Shown: positions 45,599 to 54,083 of the stretch, piece by piece
Layout of the letters: every line of letters begins with the position of its first letter
Numbering within the stretch: the stretch's first letter is position 1
From: Segatella hominis
GTDB lineage: Bacteria; Bacteroidota; Bacteroidia; Bacteroidales; Bacteroidaceae
DNA: 64,000 bases
Assembly (NCBI RefSeq): GCF_019249725.2
Contig: NZ_CP137559.1
Location: forward strand, 62,001 to 126,000
Direction of reading: 5' to 3'
The notes under the pieces: model-generated
Databases searched by the model: none
What the model saw: the letters and a program-made list of their open reading frames with translations, nothing else
What the model was told of the DNA's origin: nothing
Made by a program: the position numbers and the translations under genes

Positions 45599-47368
45599 AT
45601 GATGCATCCTTCATGTTTGATGAGGGTTGAGGAATATATAAAGGATAAGGATGAAGAAGTACGAAAGGTCATCCGAAACCTTTGTGTAACTTCCTCAACC
45701 AATCTGCGTATTCCTGATTTGAAGAAAACGTGTAATCCCATTACTGATAAGGCTCCTGAGAAATGTCGTATAGCCCTTCTTGTATTCGATAATTTTCGTA
45801 CTTATCCAGATGGAGATGTCAATTATGGCTTATCTTTTCTTGATTCTCAAAGTAAGATATCTTCTTTGCTATTAGTCGGTCAGAATGGAAGTGGTAAGAG
45901 TACTCTTTATACAGCTTTGGAGAAAATTTATATGGGATATTCAAGTTATTCTAAACTGTTGTCATCTGGTTCTGATTCTTATTTCTCTTTTGGATTCAAG
46001 AAGGGAACAAATGGAGAAAATTGTATCTGGCAATTATCGTATAGTTTAGAGGGGGAAGAACTAAAAAAACAGATAAATCAAGACTCTCCAGAATGTAGCC
46101 CTTTGGCAGTTCCTGCGTTTTTTTGTTCGGATGTGGATATTCATGAAATGAAAAAAGATAGAGTCTTATTTTTTTGGATATTAAAACAAATGGGATATGG
46201 AAGGCTAAACGAGAGCTATCAATTAATAGGTGAATTGATAATACAATTGAAAGAAAAGCAAGAAAAGGTCAATCAAGGAATTGTTTTTTCGGAATCAGAA
46301 TACAAAGACTTACAAGAGGCACTTTTACTATATGATAAGGATAAAGATAGTAAAGAGGTAGAAGATAACAGTCAAAAATTAAGCGAGGTTTCATCGTATC
46401 ATCGCTTATTTGAGAAACGTTGGAGAGAATTGACCGATATCCCATCTGTAACAGAGGATGGAGAAAGTGCTTTGATATCGGGTGTAACGGAGGATGGTAT
46501 AAATGAGAACTCAAAAAACAGAATAGAGGAGAAACGGAAAAAGCTCGTTGGACTTTATTGCGCACTTTATAACATTGTAAAGGATATGACCAATACTGGG
46601 CAAAAGTTAGATGAACTTAACCAGCTATTTGACAATCAGCAAGAGATGAATAATTTGCAAGCTATAGGATTGAAAAACGTAGATAAGGATTCTATTGCTA
46701 CAAATATAAAGTTGTTAGAAGATGTAGAACAAGTATTGAATGAATTACGAATACAGTTGGTCAAACAATTTATTCAAGAATATGGTGATATTGTTTCTGA
46801 TATTATGTCTTACTTTTCTAATCATGGTGAAGAATATACATTTAATTCAGTAGATGATATTGAACATATTAAATTAGAGATTCATGCTAATTTAAAAACA
46901 AAATATGTAACCACGCCTCATGAGTATTTCAATGAATTTCGTTTTAAGCTGTATTGCGTGGCTATGAAAATGGCAATCTCTTTTTATTGGATGTTGCAAC
47001 ATCGAATTTCTGCTCCCATTGTTGTAGATGATGTCTTTAATGCCAACGATTTTGAAAACAGCATCAAGTTGGAGCACTTTGCCTATTTTATGAAAAAGGC
47101 ATATAATGAACATGTCTTACAGAAAGGTTTTGATAGGTCTCTTCAATTGATTATGATGACCCATGATGATTTGGTGCTTCAATCTTTTAAGCGTGGGTAC
47201 ACAGGTTTGAACTATGCCGATATTGGAACGATGAAAATAGACCAATTCCCATTGGTTACAGGGAGGTTGTATAGATTGGAGGAGATAGATGAAATCTATA
47301 AAGATTCGGAGAAAGCAGAAATGTTGAAAAAGGAAAACTCTTATAAAAGTATATATCAGAATGTGTAA
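45599..47368 (+). CDS. SMC/ABC-like ATPase
   Basis: This 589-residue protein has a P-loop SLLLVGQNGSGKSTLYTALE (K100), a long helical middle (KEKQEKVNQG, LLYDKDKDSKEVEDNSQKLS), the signature-like EFRFKLYCVAMKMAISFYWM, a Walker B APIVVDDVFNANDFENSI and an H-switch LIMMTHDDLV. This is the layout of compact SMC/RecF-like ATPases of conflict systems. It overlaps the next gene by 8 bases. It may gate or drive the PRTase-like protein. Confidence 0.85.
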   Translation: MMHPSCLMRVEEYIKDKDEEVRKVIRNLCVTSSTNLRIPDLKKTCNPITDKAPEKCRIALLVFDNFRTYPDGDVNYGLSFLDSQSKISSLLLVGQNGSGKSTLYTALEKIYMGYSSYSKLLSSGSDSYFSFGFKKGTNGENCIWQLSYSLEGEELKKQINQDSPECSPLAVPAFFCSDVDIHEMKKDRVLFFWILKQMGYGRLNESYQLIGELIIQLKEKQEKVNQGIVFSESEYKDLQEALLLYDKDKDSKEVEDNSQKLSEVSSYHRLFEKRWRELTDIPSVTEDGESALISGVTEDGINENSKNRIEEKRKKLVGLYCALYNIVKDMTNTGQKLDELNQLFDNQQEMNNLQAIGLKNVDKDSIATNIKLLEDVEQVLNELRIQLVKQFIQEYGDIVSDIMSYFSNHGEEYTFNSVDDIEHIKLEIHANLKTKYVTTPHEYFNEFRFKLYCVAMKMAISFYWMLQHRISAPIVVDDVFNANDFENSIKLEHFAYFMKKAYNEHVLQKGFDRSLQLIMMTHDDLVLQSFKRGYTGLNYADIGTMKIDQFPLVTGRLYRLEEIDEIYKDSEKAEMLKKENSYKSIYQNV

Positions 47369-48266
47369 GGAAAAAGAAGAAACTGGTTGTTATTTGAAAG
47401 GTACTGTTATCTTACTCTTACTATTATTGTCAGTTGCTGCTTGTGTATTTTTCGTAAGCGCAATAACCCCAGTAGAGCAAAATGTAAAATGGATTCATAG
47501 CGAAGTAAAGCCTTCTACGGAAATAAGCCAGCAAGATTCTGTAAAGTTTGCCAGCTATACTCGACGCTTGGATTCTATGGAGAATGAGTTGGGAATGATT
47601 CGTGACCAATATCAAACTGACATCAATATTGGTATTGATAGATTGAATAGTTGGGTAGGTTTTTGGCTGGCGATTCTTGCCGTGGTATTGTTGATGGCAG
47701 GTGTTGGGCAATATATGCAAGTGAAGAAACATGATGATGATTGGAATAAACTATCAGCTGATAATAAGATAAAAAAACAAGATATTGAAAACTTGAAGAA
47801 AGCGGTTGAGAATGAACGTACAGCTCTAAAGGATAAGTTACGAATAGAAACAACCCTCTTTAATTTACTGCGTACAATGGCTGCTCTACATGATCCTTTG
47901 ATGTTGCCACGTGATGATGAAAGAAAACAGAGAATTATTGAATATTTGGCTAAAGCGCAAGAACTCTTAATTCAATATCGCACTTTAAAGCAAAAAGAAA
48001 ATGAAGTAGATAAAGATAAGAATCTTTGTAAGGAAGAAGATAGTATGATACTATGCTTGATTTTTACCAATTTCCGTTTGAATATTTGTAGATGTGTGGC
48101 TTTGTTTACTTCACCAAGTGTCAGTATAAAAGCAAAGTGTTTCTTGGATTATGTGGAAAAAGAAGAAAATAAACTTTCAACAAGAGAAAATATGCCAATT
48201 GATAGCTTGAATAGATTTATTGGAGAATTGGGTGTTTTGTTGAAAACTCTTAAATCCGGACATTAA
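47361..48266 (+). CDS. Two-TM coiled-coil membrane protein, third type
   Basis: This 301-residue protein overlaps the ATPase gene by 8 bases. TM1 lies at about residues 14-34 (VILLLLLLSVAACVFFVS), followed by a charged helical segment, TM2 at about 95-113 (VGFWLAILAVVLLMAGVG), and a coiled coil (KKQDIENLKKAVENERTALK) followed by a helical domain. This is the same plan as the genes at 7256 and 23,996. As the last gene of the PRTase-ATPase unit it may anchor the complex to the membrane or damage the membrane on activation. A terminator-like hairpin follows. Confidence 0.7.
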   Translation: MCKEKEETGCYLKGTVILLLLLLSVAACVFFVSAITPVEQNVKWIHSEVKPSTEISQQDSVKFASYTRRLDSMENELGMIRDQYQTDINIGIDRLNSWVGFWLAILAVVLLMAGVGQYMQVKKHDDDWNKLSADNKIKKQDIENLKKAVENERTALKDKLRIETTLFNLLRTMAALHDPLMLPRDDERKQRIIEYLAKAQELLIQYRTLKQKENEVDKDKNLCKEEDSMILCLIFTNFRLNICRCVALFTSPSVSIKAKCFLDYVEKEENKLSTRENMPIDSLNRFIGELGVLLKTLKSGH

Positions 48267-48298
48267 ATCTTGCATTTATAAATAAACAAGAATAATAA

Positions 48299-48337
48299 AA
48301 AAGCAATCGTCATGGTGTTAAGATGGCGATTGCTTTG
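48299..48337 (+). terminator. Terminator-like hairpin after the PRTase cassette
   Basis: AAGCAATCG at 48301-48309 pairs with CGATTGCTT at 48327-48335. It lies 35 bases after the last stop of the cassette and suggests that the unit is transcribed as a separate operon. Confidence 0.65.
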
Positions 48338-48402
48338 ATAAGACTCTTTATCGTGTTGCAGCGCGATGTGAGGATGTTTTATAAACGATTGAATAAAATT
48401 TG

Positions 48403-48428
48403 CGGATGTCTTTTTAAGGCATCCGTTT
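48403..48428 (+). terminator. Second small hairpin
   Basis: CGGATG (48403-48408) pairs with CATCCG (48420-48425), followed by TTTAT. It is a possible second terminator ahead of the rearranged region. Confidence 0.45.
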
Positions 48429-48473
48429 ATTATACAACATTAGTCGCCCTTTTTGTGTAAATGTGGCTTCAAA

Positions 48474-48510
48474 GAAGGAGAGTTTCGGGACAAAATAGAG
48501 GAGGTGGTTG
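48474..48510 (+). pseudogene. Internal fragment of the GT4 gene
   Basis: The stretch GAGTTTCGGGACAAAATAGA and the following GGAGGTGGT match the intact GT4 gene at 51,235-51,270 with few changes (protein EGEFR.KIEEVV). Only these 37 or so bases remain. They show that this junction was made by recombination within a GT4-acyltransferase array. Confidence 0.7.
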
Positions 48511-48563
48511 TTGCTGATGACTATAGAAAAGTGTTAATTCATTTAAAAAATAAATGTGATACT

Positions 48564-49424
48564 ATGACTAAGAAGCGTTTATATTCGTTAGACATGATGA
48601 AATTCATGGCTGCATTGATGATTACCAATTCTCATTTCCAACCGCTATATGAGGGAGTGAACACTGCCTTTGCTACTTTTGGTGTGCAGGGTAATGCTCT
48701 GTTCTTCTTTGTGGCAGGGTATCTTCTGATGATGGGATTTGGAAAGCATAAGGAGCTGAGCTTTATCGATTGGTTTAAAGGGAAAATCAGGAGGTTGTGG
48801 CCTGCGGTGTTTATCTGGGTGGTGGCAGCTAACTTGATATGGGATGCTCCGCTGACTTTCGATAAAATGATATTGGGGAGTGATTATTGGTTCCTGCAAA
48901 CTATCGTGGTGTACTATGCTTTGTTCTATCTGTTGATAAGGTTTTTACCTGCAAAATGCCGATTCTGGGGGGCAATAAATACATGTTGTCTCTCTTCGGT
49001 CTGGCGGTAGCTTGCTCTGTGGCTTATTTCTTCTGGATGCCGGTGGCTGAAGGTTCGCCGTTCCATACGAGCTTTCATTTCGTATGTCATTTCAGCATCA
49101 TGATGATGGGGGGTTTGGTGTATGTCTGTCGTGACAGAATAAGAATTGATCATTGGGTGAAGGATGTATGTGGCATCGTATAAATGGACTGACTGGTGCT
49201 TCGGCAAGAGGTTCTTGGGTAAAGGAATCTCTCTGGTTGCTGGGCTCACGCTGGAGATTTATATTGTGCAGTTTATGCTTATCACTAATAAATGGAACAG
49301 TGTGTTCCCTTTGAATATCATTATTGTGTTTGCTGTCATTTGTATAGCTGCATATCTGCTAAAGGTAATGACCGCTGCTTTTCTTTCGCTGCTATCGAAG
49401 GATAAGTTTTCTTTGGAGGTTTAA
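48564..49424 (+). pseudogene. Acyltransferase-3 gene, broken at a G6 tract and by a deletion
   Basis: This is a paralogue of the gene at 32,492: LYSLDMMKFMAALMITNSHF, FFFVAGYLLMMGF, then a stop shortly after FWGA. The six Gs at 48967-48972 break the frame; seven would give FWGGNKYMLSLFG and continue. A second lesion at about 49165-49185 has lost roughly 45 codons that are present in the other copy (KDVCGIV fused into VASYKW), so this copy cannot be repaired by the tract alone. The C-terminal end LEIYIVQFMLITNKWNSVFP up to KDKFSLEV is intact. Confidence 0.85.
48967..48972 (+). repeat. Poly-G tract (6), closed state
   Basis: Six Gs occupy the same codons (WGG) as the G8 tract at 32,886 in the paralogous gene. 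Seven would be in frame. Confidence 0.75.
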
Positions 49425-49439
49425 TGAAAAATCTGATGT

Positions 49440-49552
49440 ATGAAGATATTGATTAATGCTTACGCTTGCTTTCATGGTATGGGGAGTGAGCTGGGAATGG
49501 CATGGAACGAGGTGAGCAATCTCGCCAATCAATATGAGTTGTATATATAATA
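49440..49552 (+). pseudogene. 5' fragment of a GT4 gene
   Basis: Its first 38 or so codons (KILINAYAC, GMGSELGMAWNEVSNLAN) match the start of the intact GT4 gene at 51,121. It stops at the TAA 49548-49550. The same short upstream string (AAAAATCTGATGTATGAAGA-like) precedes both starts. It is a remnant of a duplicated gene. Confidence 0.8.
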
Positions 49553-49569
49553 GTGAATTATTTGAAATC

Positions 49570-50148
49570 ATGAACATTTTTCAGATATTACAAAAGATAA
49601 GTCTTGTTCCTTCTTATCTGTGGGACAAGATGTGGGTGCCCGTATGGAAGCGCTGCATGAAGCACTGTGGCAAGGGGGTATATATCCGTCCGATGTCTTC
49701 GGATTTCAAGGGCTTGTGGAACCTGTCTGTAGGAGATGGTACTTCGATTCCTAAAGGTAGTACTATCTATTGTACGGATGCTGCATGTACTATTGGCAAG
49801 AAGGTGCTCTTCGGTCCGAATCCTACAATCATCACTGGTGATCATCGTATTGACATCTTGGGCAAATATATCGCGGACGTTACTGTGGAGGAAAAGTTTG
49901 TGGATGGGGTGAATGTATATGACCAGCCTGTCGTCATCGAGGATGATGTGTGGTGTGGGGCAAATGTTACAATCCTCAAAGGTGTGACTATCGGGCATGG
50001 TTCGGTTGTGGCTGCTGGTGCTGTGGTCACTAAATCCTTTCCTCCTTATAGTATTATCGGCGGTATTCCTGCTAAACTGCTCAAAATGAGATTTACGGAA
50101 GAGGAGATCAAGGAGCATGAAAGTAGAATGGAACTATCGAAATCATAA
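49570..50148 (+). CDS. Hexapeptide-repeat acetyltransferase
   Basis: ATG 49570 gives 192 residues; an upstream ATG at 49534 lies within the GT4 remnant and is less likely. The protein is a left-handed beta-helix acetyltransferase: SVGDGTSIPKGSTIYC, IGKKVLFGPNPTII, the catalytic-type TGDHRID, VIEDDVWCGANVTILKGVTI and GHGSVVAAGAVVTKSFPPYS. It ends with IIGGIPAKLLKMRF. It would acetylate a sugar of the polymer. Its stop overlaps the next start by one base. A 3' fragment of a related gene is at 52,668. Confidence 0.9.
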   Translation: MNIFQILQKISLVPSYLWDKMWVPVWKRCMKHCGKGVYIRPMSSDFKGLWNLSVGDGTSIPKGSTIYCTDAACTIGKKVLFGPNPTIITGDHRIDILGKYIADVTVEEKFVDGVNVYDQPVVIEDDVWCGANVTILKGVTIGHGSVVAAGAVVTKSFPPYSIIGGIPAKLLKMRFTEEEIKEHESRMELSKS

Positions 50149-51101
50149 TGCAGAAAACGAGGTATTCATTCGATAAGAAAGTTTCAAGCCAACTGAAGGC
50201 TTTTGCCTTGGTATTGATGATTATGCATCATCTATGGCATCGGCCTTATTTTGCTCTGTTTGAGCCGATAGAGTATGGGCATCTGCTACTGTCTATTGGG
50301 ATGATGGGCAAAATCTGCGTGGGCATGTTCCTGTTTGTCTCTGGCTATGGGCTAATGGCTTCTTACTGCGCTGCAGGGAATGTCTTTCATATTTGGAGGA
50401 GACTGAAGAAGGTGTTGTTGCCCTTTTGGTTGATTGTCATCCTGATAGCGCCTTTCTTATTGATTATCCATGAAGTGAAATGGTTTCAGGTAGTGACGGA
50501 TGCGATGTTGCTGACAAGGAATATGAATGGGAATTGGTGGTTTATGCAGACCTACGTGATTTACGTAATCTGTTTTCCACTATTTGCCAAAAGTCTGCAA
50601 TATAATAAGGTATGGATTCCTTTGCTGATTGTTTCTGTAGTCTGCTTCCAACCTTTGGCTAAGTTTCTCAGATGTTATTCTGAAGCTGGGCATTATGTGC
50701 TGCATTATTTCCCTCTGCTTTATTCGGGTATGATTGCCCGTAAATTCTCTTTGTTTGATTTCTTGGCAGCGCAGAGAGTATGGTATAGATTGCTCTTGGT
50801 GGCAGCTTTACTGGTTGCCCGTTTTGTTTTGGGATGGAATATCTTGAATATCGGTCTGATCATTGCTATGATTATGTTTCTGATTGATATTCAGGGATAT
50901 TTATCTGATAAGGTGAAGCGTGGATTTGATTTCTTAGGTAAAATGTCTATGAACATGTGGCTCATCCACTTGTTTTTTATCAACTATGGTTTTCACTTCA
51001 GAAATCCATTTGCTGATTTGGCATGGATATATCTGGAATCTCTTGCTGCTGCTTATATAATATGGTGTGTTTATCATAAACTGTGTGGTTGTAAATGGTA
51101 G
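50148..51101 (+). CDS. Acyltransferase-3 family protein
   Basis: This 317-residue multi-spanning protein has SFDKKVSSQLKAFALVLMIM and HHLWHRPYF with the HH motif near residue 25, GMMGKICVGMFLFVSGYGLM, about nine membrane segments and an MSMNMWLIHLFF end. It has no long G tract and the frame is intact. It overlaps the acetyltransferase by one base. A 3' fragment just like its end lies at 57,888, directly in front of another glycosyltransferase, so its original neighbour was probably the gene now at 57,923. Confidence 0.9.
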   Translation: MQKTRYSFDKKVSSQLKAFALVLMIMHHLWHRPYFALFEPIEYGHLLLSIGMMGKICVGMFLFVSGYGLMASYCAAGNVFHIWRRLKKVLLPFWLIVILIAPFLLIIHEVKWFQVVTDAMLLTRNMNGNWWFMQTYVIYVICFPLFAKSLQYNKVWIPLLIVSVVCFQPLAKFLRCYSEAGHYVLHYFPLLYSGMIARKFSLFDFLAAQRVWYRLLLVAALLVARFVLGWNILNIGLIIAMIMFLIDIQGYLSDKVKRGFDFLGKMSMNMWLIHLFFINYGFHFRNPFADLAWIYLESLAAAYIIWCVYHKLCGCKW

Positions 51102-51120
51102 ATTTTAAAAGATCTGATGT

Positions 51121-52350
51121 ATGAAGATTTTAATTAATGCATACGCTTGCTCGCCTGGTATGGGGAGTGAGCCGGGAATGGCATGGAACTGGGTGAGCAA
51201 TCTCGCTAAGTTCTGTGAACTATATATTATCACCGAAGGGGAGTTTCGGGAGAAGATAGAGGAGGTGGTGCCTACCTTGGAACAGGGGAAGAACATGCAC
51301 TTCTATTATAATCCGGTATCGGAGGAAATCAGGAAGATGTGTTGGAACCAGGGTGACTGGCGCTTCTATAAATATTATAAGGAGTGGCAGTGGAGGACGT
51401 ATCTCTTGGCAAAGGATATCTGTAAGGTGGAGAAGATGGATGTGTTGCATCAGCTCAACATGATTGGATTCCGTGAGCCTGGATATCTCTGGAAATTGTC
51501 GCAAGAGAATGGGGTGCCGTTTGTGTGGGGGCCTGTGGATGCCAAGGATAAGTTCCCTGTAGCTTATCTGGATGGTGCTGGACTGAAGACAAAGTTGTTC
51601 ATGCATCTGAAGAATTTCCTGACGGGTATCCAATTGAGACATTCCAAGCGTGTGCTTCTTGCTGCGCATCAGGCATCAGTCATCTTCTCTGCTTCATCGA
51701 ACTCGCAGCGCTCTTTCAAAAAATACATGAATATAGATTCGCCTCTGCTTAACGAGACTGGGTGTTATGTTCAGGATCATCCTATTGTGGATAAATCGCA
51801 GAAAGAAACTTTTGATGTACTCTGGGTTGGTAAAATGGATTTCCGCAAGCAGTTGGGCTTGGCTTTAAAATCTGTAGCTAAGAGTGGAAACGATAAGCTC
51901 CGTCTTCATATTGTTGGTGGCGGTGATGCAGAATCCTATCAGTCATTAGCAGAGAGTTATGGCATTGCTGATAAGTGTATCTGGCATGGTGCTGTTAGCC
52001 ACGATGAGGTACAGAACATCATGCAGATGTCGGATGTTTTCCTCTTTACCAGTGTTGCTGAGGGTACTCCTCATGTCGTTTTGGAAGCTATTGCCAATAA
52101 TCTCCCTGTCGTTTGTTTTGATACTTGCGGTCAGGGTGATGCTGTGAATGATAAGGTAGGTAGGAAGATTCCTCTTTCTTCTCCGAGCCAGTCTGCTCGT
52201 GATTTCGCCAAACTGCTCAATGAGCTTGAAAAGGATAGGTCTTTGCTGAGGCTCCTTTCGGAGAATTGCAAGGAAAGACAAATGGAGCTTTCCTGGGAGG
52301 AAAAGGCTAAGGTCATGGTGGAGTGGTATAAGAAGGGGAAAATGCTTTGA
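51121..52350 (+). CDS. Glycosyltransferase family 4
   Basis: This 409-residue GT-B enzyme starts KILINAYACSPGMGSEPGMA with the glycine-rich acceptor loop, continues with GPVDAKDKF, then the donor domain FDVLWVGKMDFRKQLGLALK, LHIVGGGDAESY, WHGAVSHDEVQN and SVAEGTPHVVLEAIANNLPV with E-x7-E. All motifs are intact. Pieces of the same gene (5' at 49,440, internal at 48,474, 3' at 54,875) are scattered nearby, so this family was repeatedly duplicated and broken here. Confidence 0.93.
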   Translation: MKILINAYACSPGMGSEPGMAWNWVSNLAKFCELYIITEGEFREKIEEVVPTLEQGKNMHFYYNPVSEEIRKMCWNQGDWRFYKYYKEWQWRTYLLAKDICKVEKMDVLHQLNMIGFREPGYLWKLSQENGVPFVWGPVDAKDKFPVAYLDGAGLKTKLFMHLKNFLTGIQLRHSKRVLLAAHQASVIFSASSNSQRSFKKYMNIDSPLLNETGCYVQDHPIVDKSQKETFDVLWVGKMDFRKQLGLALKSVAKSGNDKLRLHIVGGGDAESYQSLAESYGIADKCIWHGAVSHDEVQNIMQMSDVFLFTSVAEGTPHVVLEAIANNLPVVCFDTCGQGDAVNDKVGRKIPLSSPSQSARDFAKLLNELEKDRSLLRLLSENCKERQMELSWEEKAKVMVEWYKKGKML

Positions 52351-52369
52351 AAAAGCTTTTGAAAAGAAA

Positions 52370-52570
52370 AGTATATTTTTCGAATTCCTCCGTCTCCCTT
52401 TAGCCAAAGGGAGCTCCACATCCTTCTCCAAGCCTCTGCCCTTCTCAGAAGGGAGAGGATGTAACCGCTCCTCCTGTCGCTCTGAACCGCTTCGCTATAA
52501 GGTTGGCGGGGCATCAAAGCCCTCGCCAGGGTTGTTTTAGCGGGGATGAACCCGCAGGGACAAGGTGACT
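52370..52570 (-). repeat. GC-rich hairpin repeat, copy 3
   Basis: This is the reverse orientation of copy 1. Hairpin CTCCCTTT/AAAGGGAG (52394-52401 with 52406-52413), a second hairpin around CCCTTCTCAGAAGGG, then AACCGCTCC, CGCTTCGCTATAAGGTTGGC, CCCTCGCCAGG and GGGATGAACCCGC. It follows the GT4 gene by 20 bases and is nearly identical to copy 4 because both are part of a larger duplication. Confidence 0.8.
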
Positions 52571-52618
52571 GGTGTATTGCGTAATTTGCTGAAAGGTTGC
52601 AGATTTTTTGCTATTTTC

Positions 52619-52649
52619 TTGGTGGCTTCAATTAAAAAGCGTATTTTTG
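52619..52649 (+). promoter_or_regulatory. Promoter at the end of repeat copy 3
   Basis: TTG (52619-52621), 20 bases, TATTTTTG (52642-52649). The same promoter ends copy 4 at 55,453-55,483. Here it points into a dead acetyltransferase fragment. Confidence 0.65.
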
Positions 52650-52667
52650 CGGCAAGTATATGACTGA

Positions 52668-52761
52668 TATCGGTGGTATTTCTGCCAAACTGATCAAAAT
52701 GAGATTTACTGAAGAGGAAATCAAGGAGCACGAAAGAAGAATGGTTATCCAAATGTGTTAA
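52668..52761 (+). pseudogene. 3' fragment of an acetyltransferase gene
   Basis: IGGISAKLIKMRFTEEEIKE followed by HERRM and a TAA at 52759-52761 matches the end of the acetyltransferase at 49,570 (IGGIPAKLLKMRFTEEEIKE). About 30 codons remain, placed directly behind the duplicated promoter. It is a recombination scar. Confidence 0.8.
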
Positions 52762-52774
52762 ATAAAACGAAACA

Positions 52775-52806
52775 TTTGGAAGTCTCGCCTAAAAGTTCTA
52801 TTTTTG
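52775..52806 (+). promoter_or_regulatory. Promoter of the first ATPase-nuclease pair
   Basis: TTTG (52775-52778), 20 bases, TATTTTTG (52799-52806): a full consensus match, 33 bases before the ATPase start. The cassette thus carries its own promoter. Confidence 0.8.
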
Positions 52807-52839
52807 CAAATAAATTTGAATACATAAAGACATAGTACA

Positions 52840-54072
52840 ATGAATATCCGAATAATAATAGATAAGTTAGGACCTATTACTGATTCTGAGATAGTATTTA
52901 AGCCTTTTATGGTTTTTACGGGTGAATCGGGACTGGGTAAGAGCTATACCGCTTTATTGTGGTATAACTTAATTACTTCATTGACTCCTATGAGACTTCA
53001 AGAGTTTATTACAAAGAAGATAAATGGGAGTGTTAAGGAAGAGCTTACTTTTAAATTCAAGGATTTTAGAATGTGGCTCAATCAGAATACAGCTGCGTTT
53101 CTCGGTTATTTGTTAGGTAACAATAATTTTGATTGTCAAGTGAATTATGTCTTCGAGATAGACGACGACAAACCTGTAGAAATGAAGAGATTGCATGATG
53201 AGGATGCCTCGGGATTTACTCGTTATAGCATTAATGGTGATATAAATGTTTTCCCCCTTGACTTGGAGGACAATGTCTTGATGATGAGCTTTTCTCTTCA
53301 TGGCTATTTGTCTGAATTATGTTTGGGTAAAAACTATTTGCGCCCATTGATATTGCCGCCAGCAAGAGCGGCATTTATGGGAGCCAATACAACATCGCCT
53401 ATTGGTATGTATCGTGATTTCTTGGCGCAATTGGATGATTTAAAAACTCCTTCAAGGAATATTAGCCCAGATAATCAGTTCTTTGTTAACTATATAGCTA
53501 AGTTGTCAGATGGTGAGATCGTCTTGGAAAATGGAAGCGTGTTCTTGCAGTTTGAGTCTGGTGAAAAAATTCCTGTATCTGCTGCGGCTTCTTCGGTCAA
53601 GGAACTGATGCCTTTCCTGCTGATGTTGCAAAATGGCAAGATTAGACAATATAATAGTCTGCTTTTTGAGGAGCCCGAAGCTCATGTGCATCCTAAGAAG
53701 CAATTCTTATTGATGGATATGTTGGCAAGATGTTGCAACAAGGGTATGCTTATTCAAATGACAACACATAGCGATTATCTCTTGGGGCGTATGAATCAAC
53801 TGTTGGTATTGGGGAAGATAAGGGAAAAGTCTATGGAAGCCTTTGAAACCTTCTGTAAAGAACATCAGTTTAATAAAAATTTATATCTGCATACAGAACA
53901 GATTGGGGGCTATTATTTTAAGCGTGAAAATGATCGTGTTGTCATTGAAGAGCAGGATTTGTCATTAGGCTTACCTTTTAATTCTTTTGAGAATACTGTA
54001 AAAAGTCAGATGGAATTGTCGGCAGACATAAACGATTTGGCAGAGAGTTTAGGAATAGTGTCTAATTTATAA
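52840..54072 (+). CDS. AAA/OLD-like ATPase (pair 1)
   Basis: This 410-residue protein has an ABC/OLD-type ATPase fold: PFMVFTGESGLGKSYTALLW (K34), KELMPFLLMLQNG as the signature region, Walker B SLLFEEPEAHVHPKKQ (E277-E278) and an H-switch QMTTHSDYLLGRM. Such ATPases pair with separate nucleases or toxins in defence systems (Septu, PARIS and AbiL-like plans). The next gene, 11 bases on, encodes a PD-(D/E)XK-like protein. The tail has an EDFLS-like acidic end rather than a fused Toprim domain. Confidence 0.85.
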   Translation: MNIRIIIDKLGPITDSEIVFKPFMVFTGESGLGKSYTALLWYNLITSLTPMRLQEFITKKINGSVKEELTFKFKDFRMWLNQNTAAFLGYLLGNNNFDCQVNYVFEIDDDKPVEMKRLHDEDASGFTRYSINGDINVFPLDLEDNVLMMSFSLHGYLSELCLGKNYLRPLILPPARAAFMGANTTSPIGMYRDFLAQLDDLKTPSRNISPDNQFFVNYIAKLSDGEIVLENGSVFLQFESGEKIPVSAAASSVKELMPFLLMLQNGKIRQYNSLLFEEPEAHVHPKKQFLLMDMLARCCNKGMLIQMTTHSDYLLGRMNQLLVLGKIREKSMEAFETFCKEHQFNKNLYLHTEQIGGYYFKRENDRVVIEEQDLSLGLPFNSFENTVKSQMELSADINDLAESLGIVSNL

Positions 54073-54083
54073 ATGTAGAATTT

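Noticed and set aside
49108..49113. A further six-G run in the acyltransferase pseudogene
   Set aside because: It is in frame (ATG GGG GGT), the paralogue has no long run at that point, and the frame does not break there.
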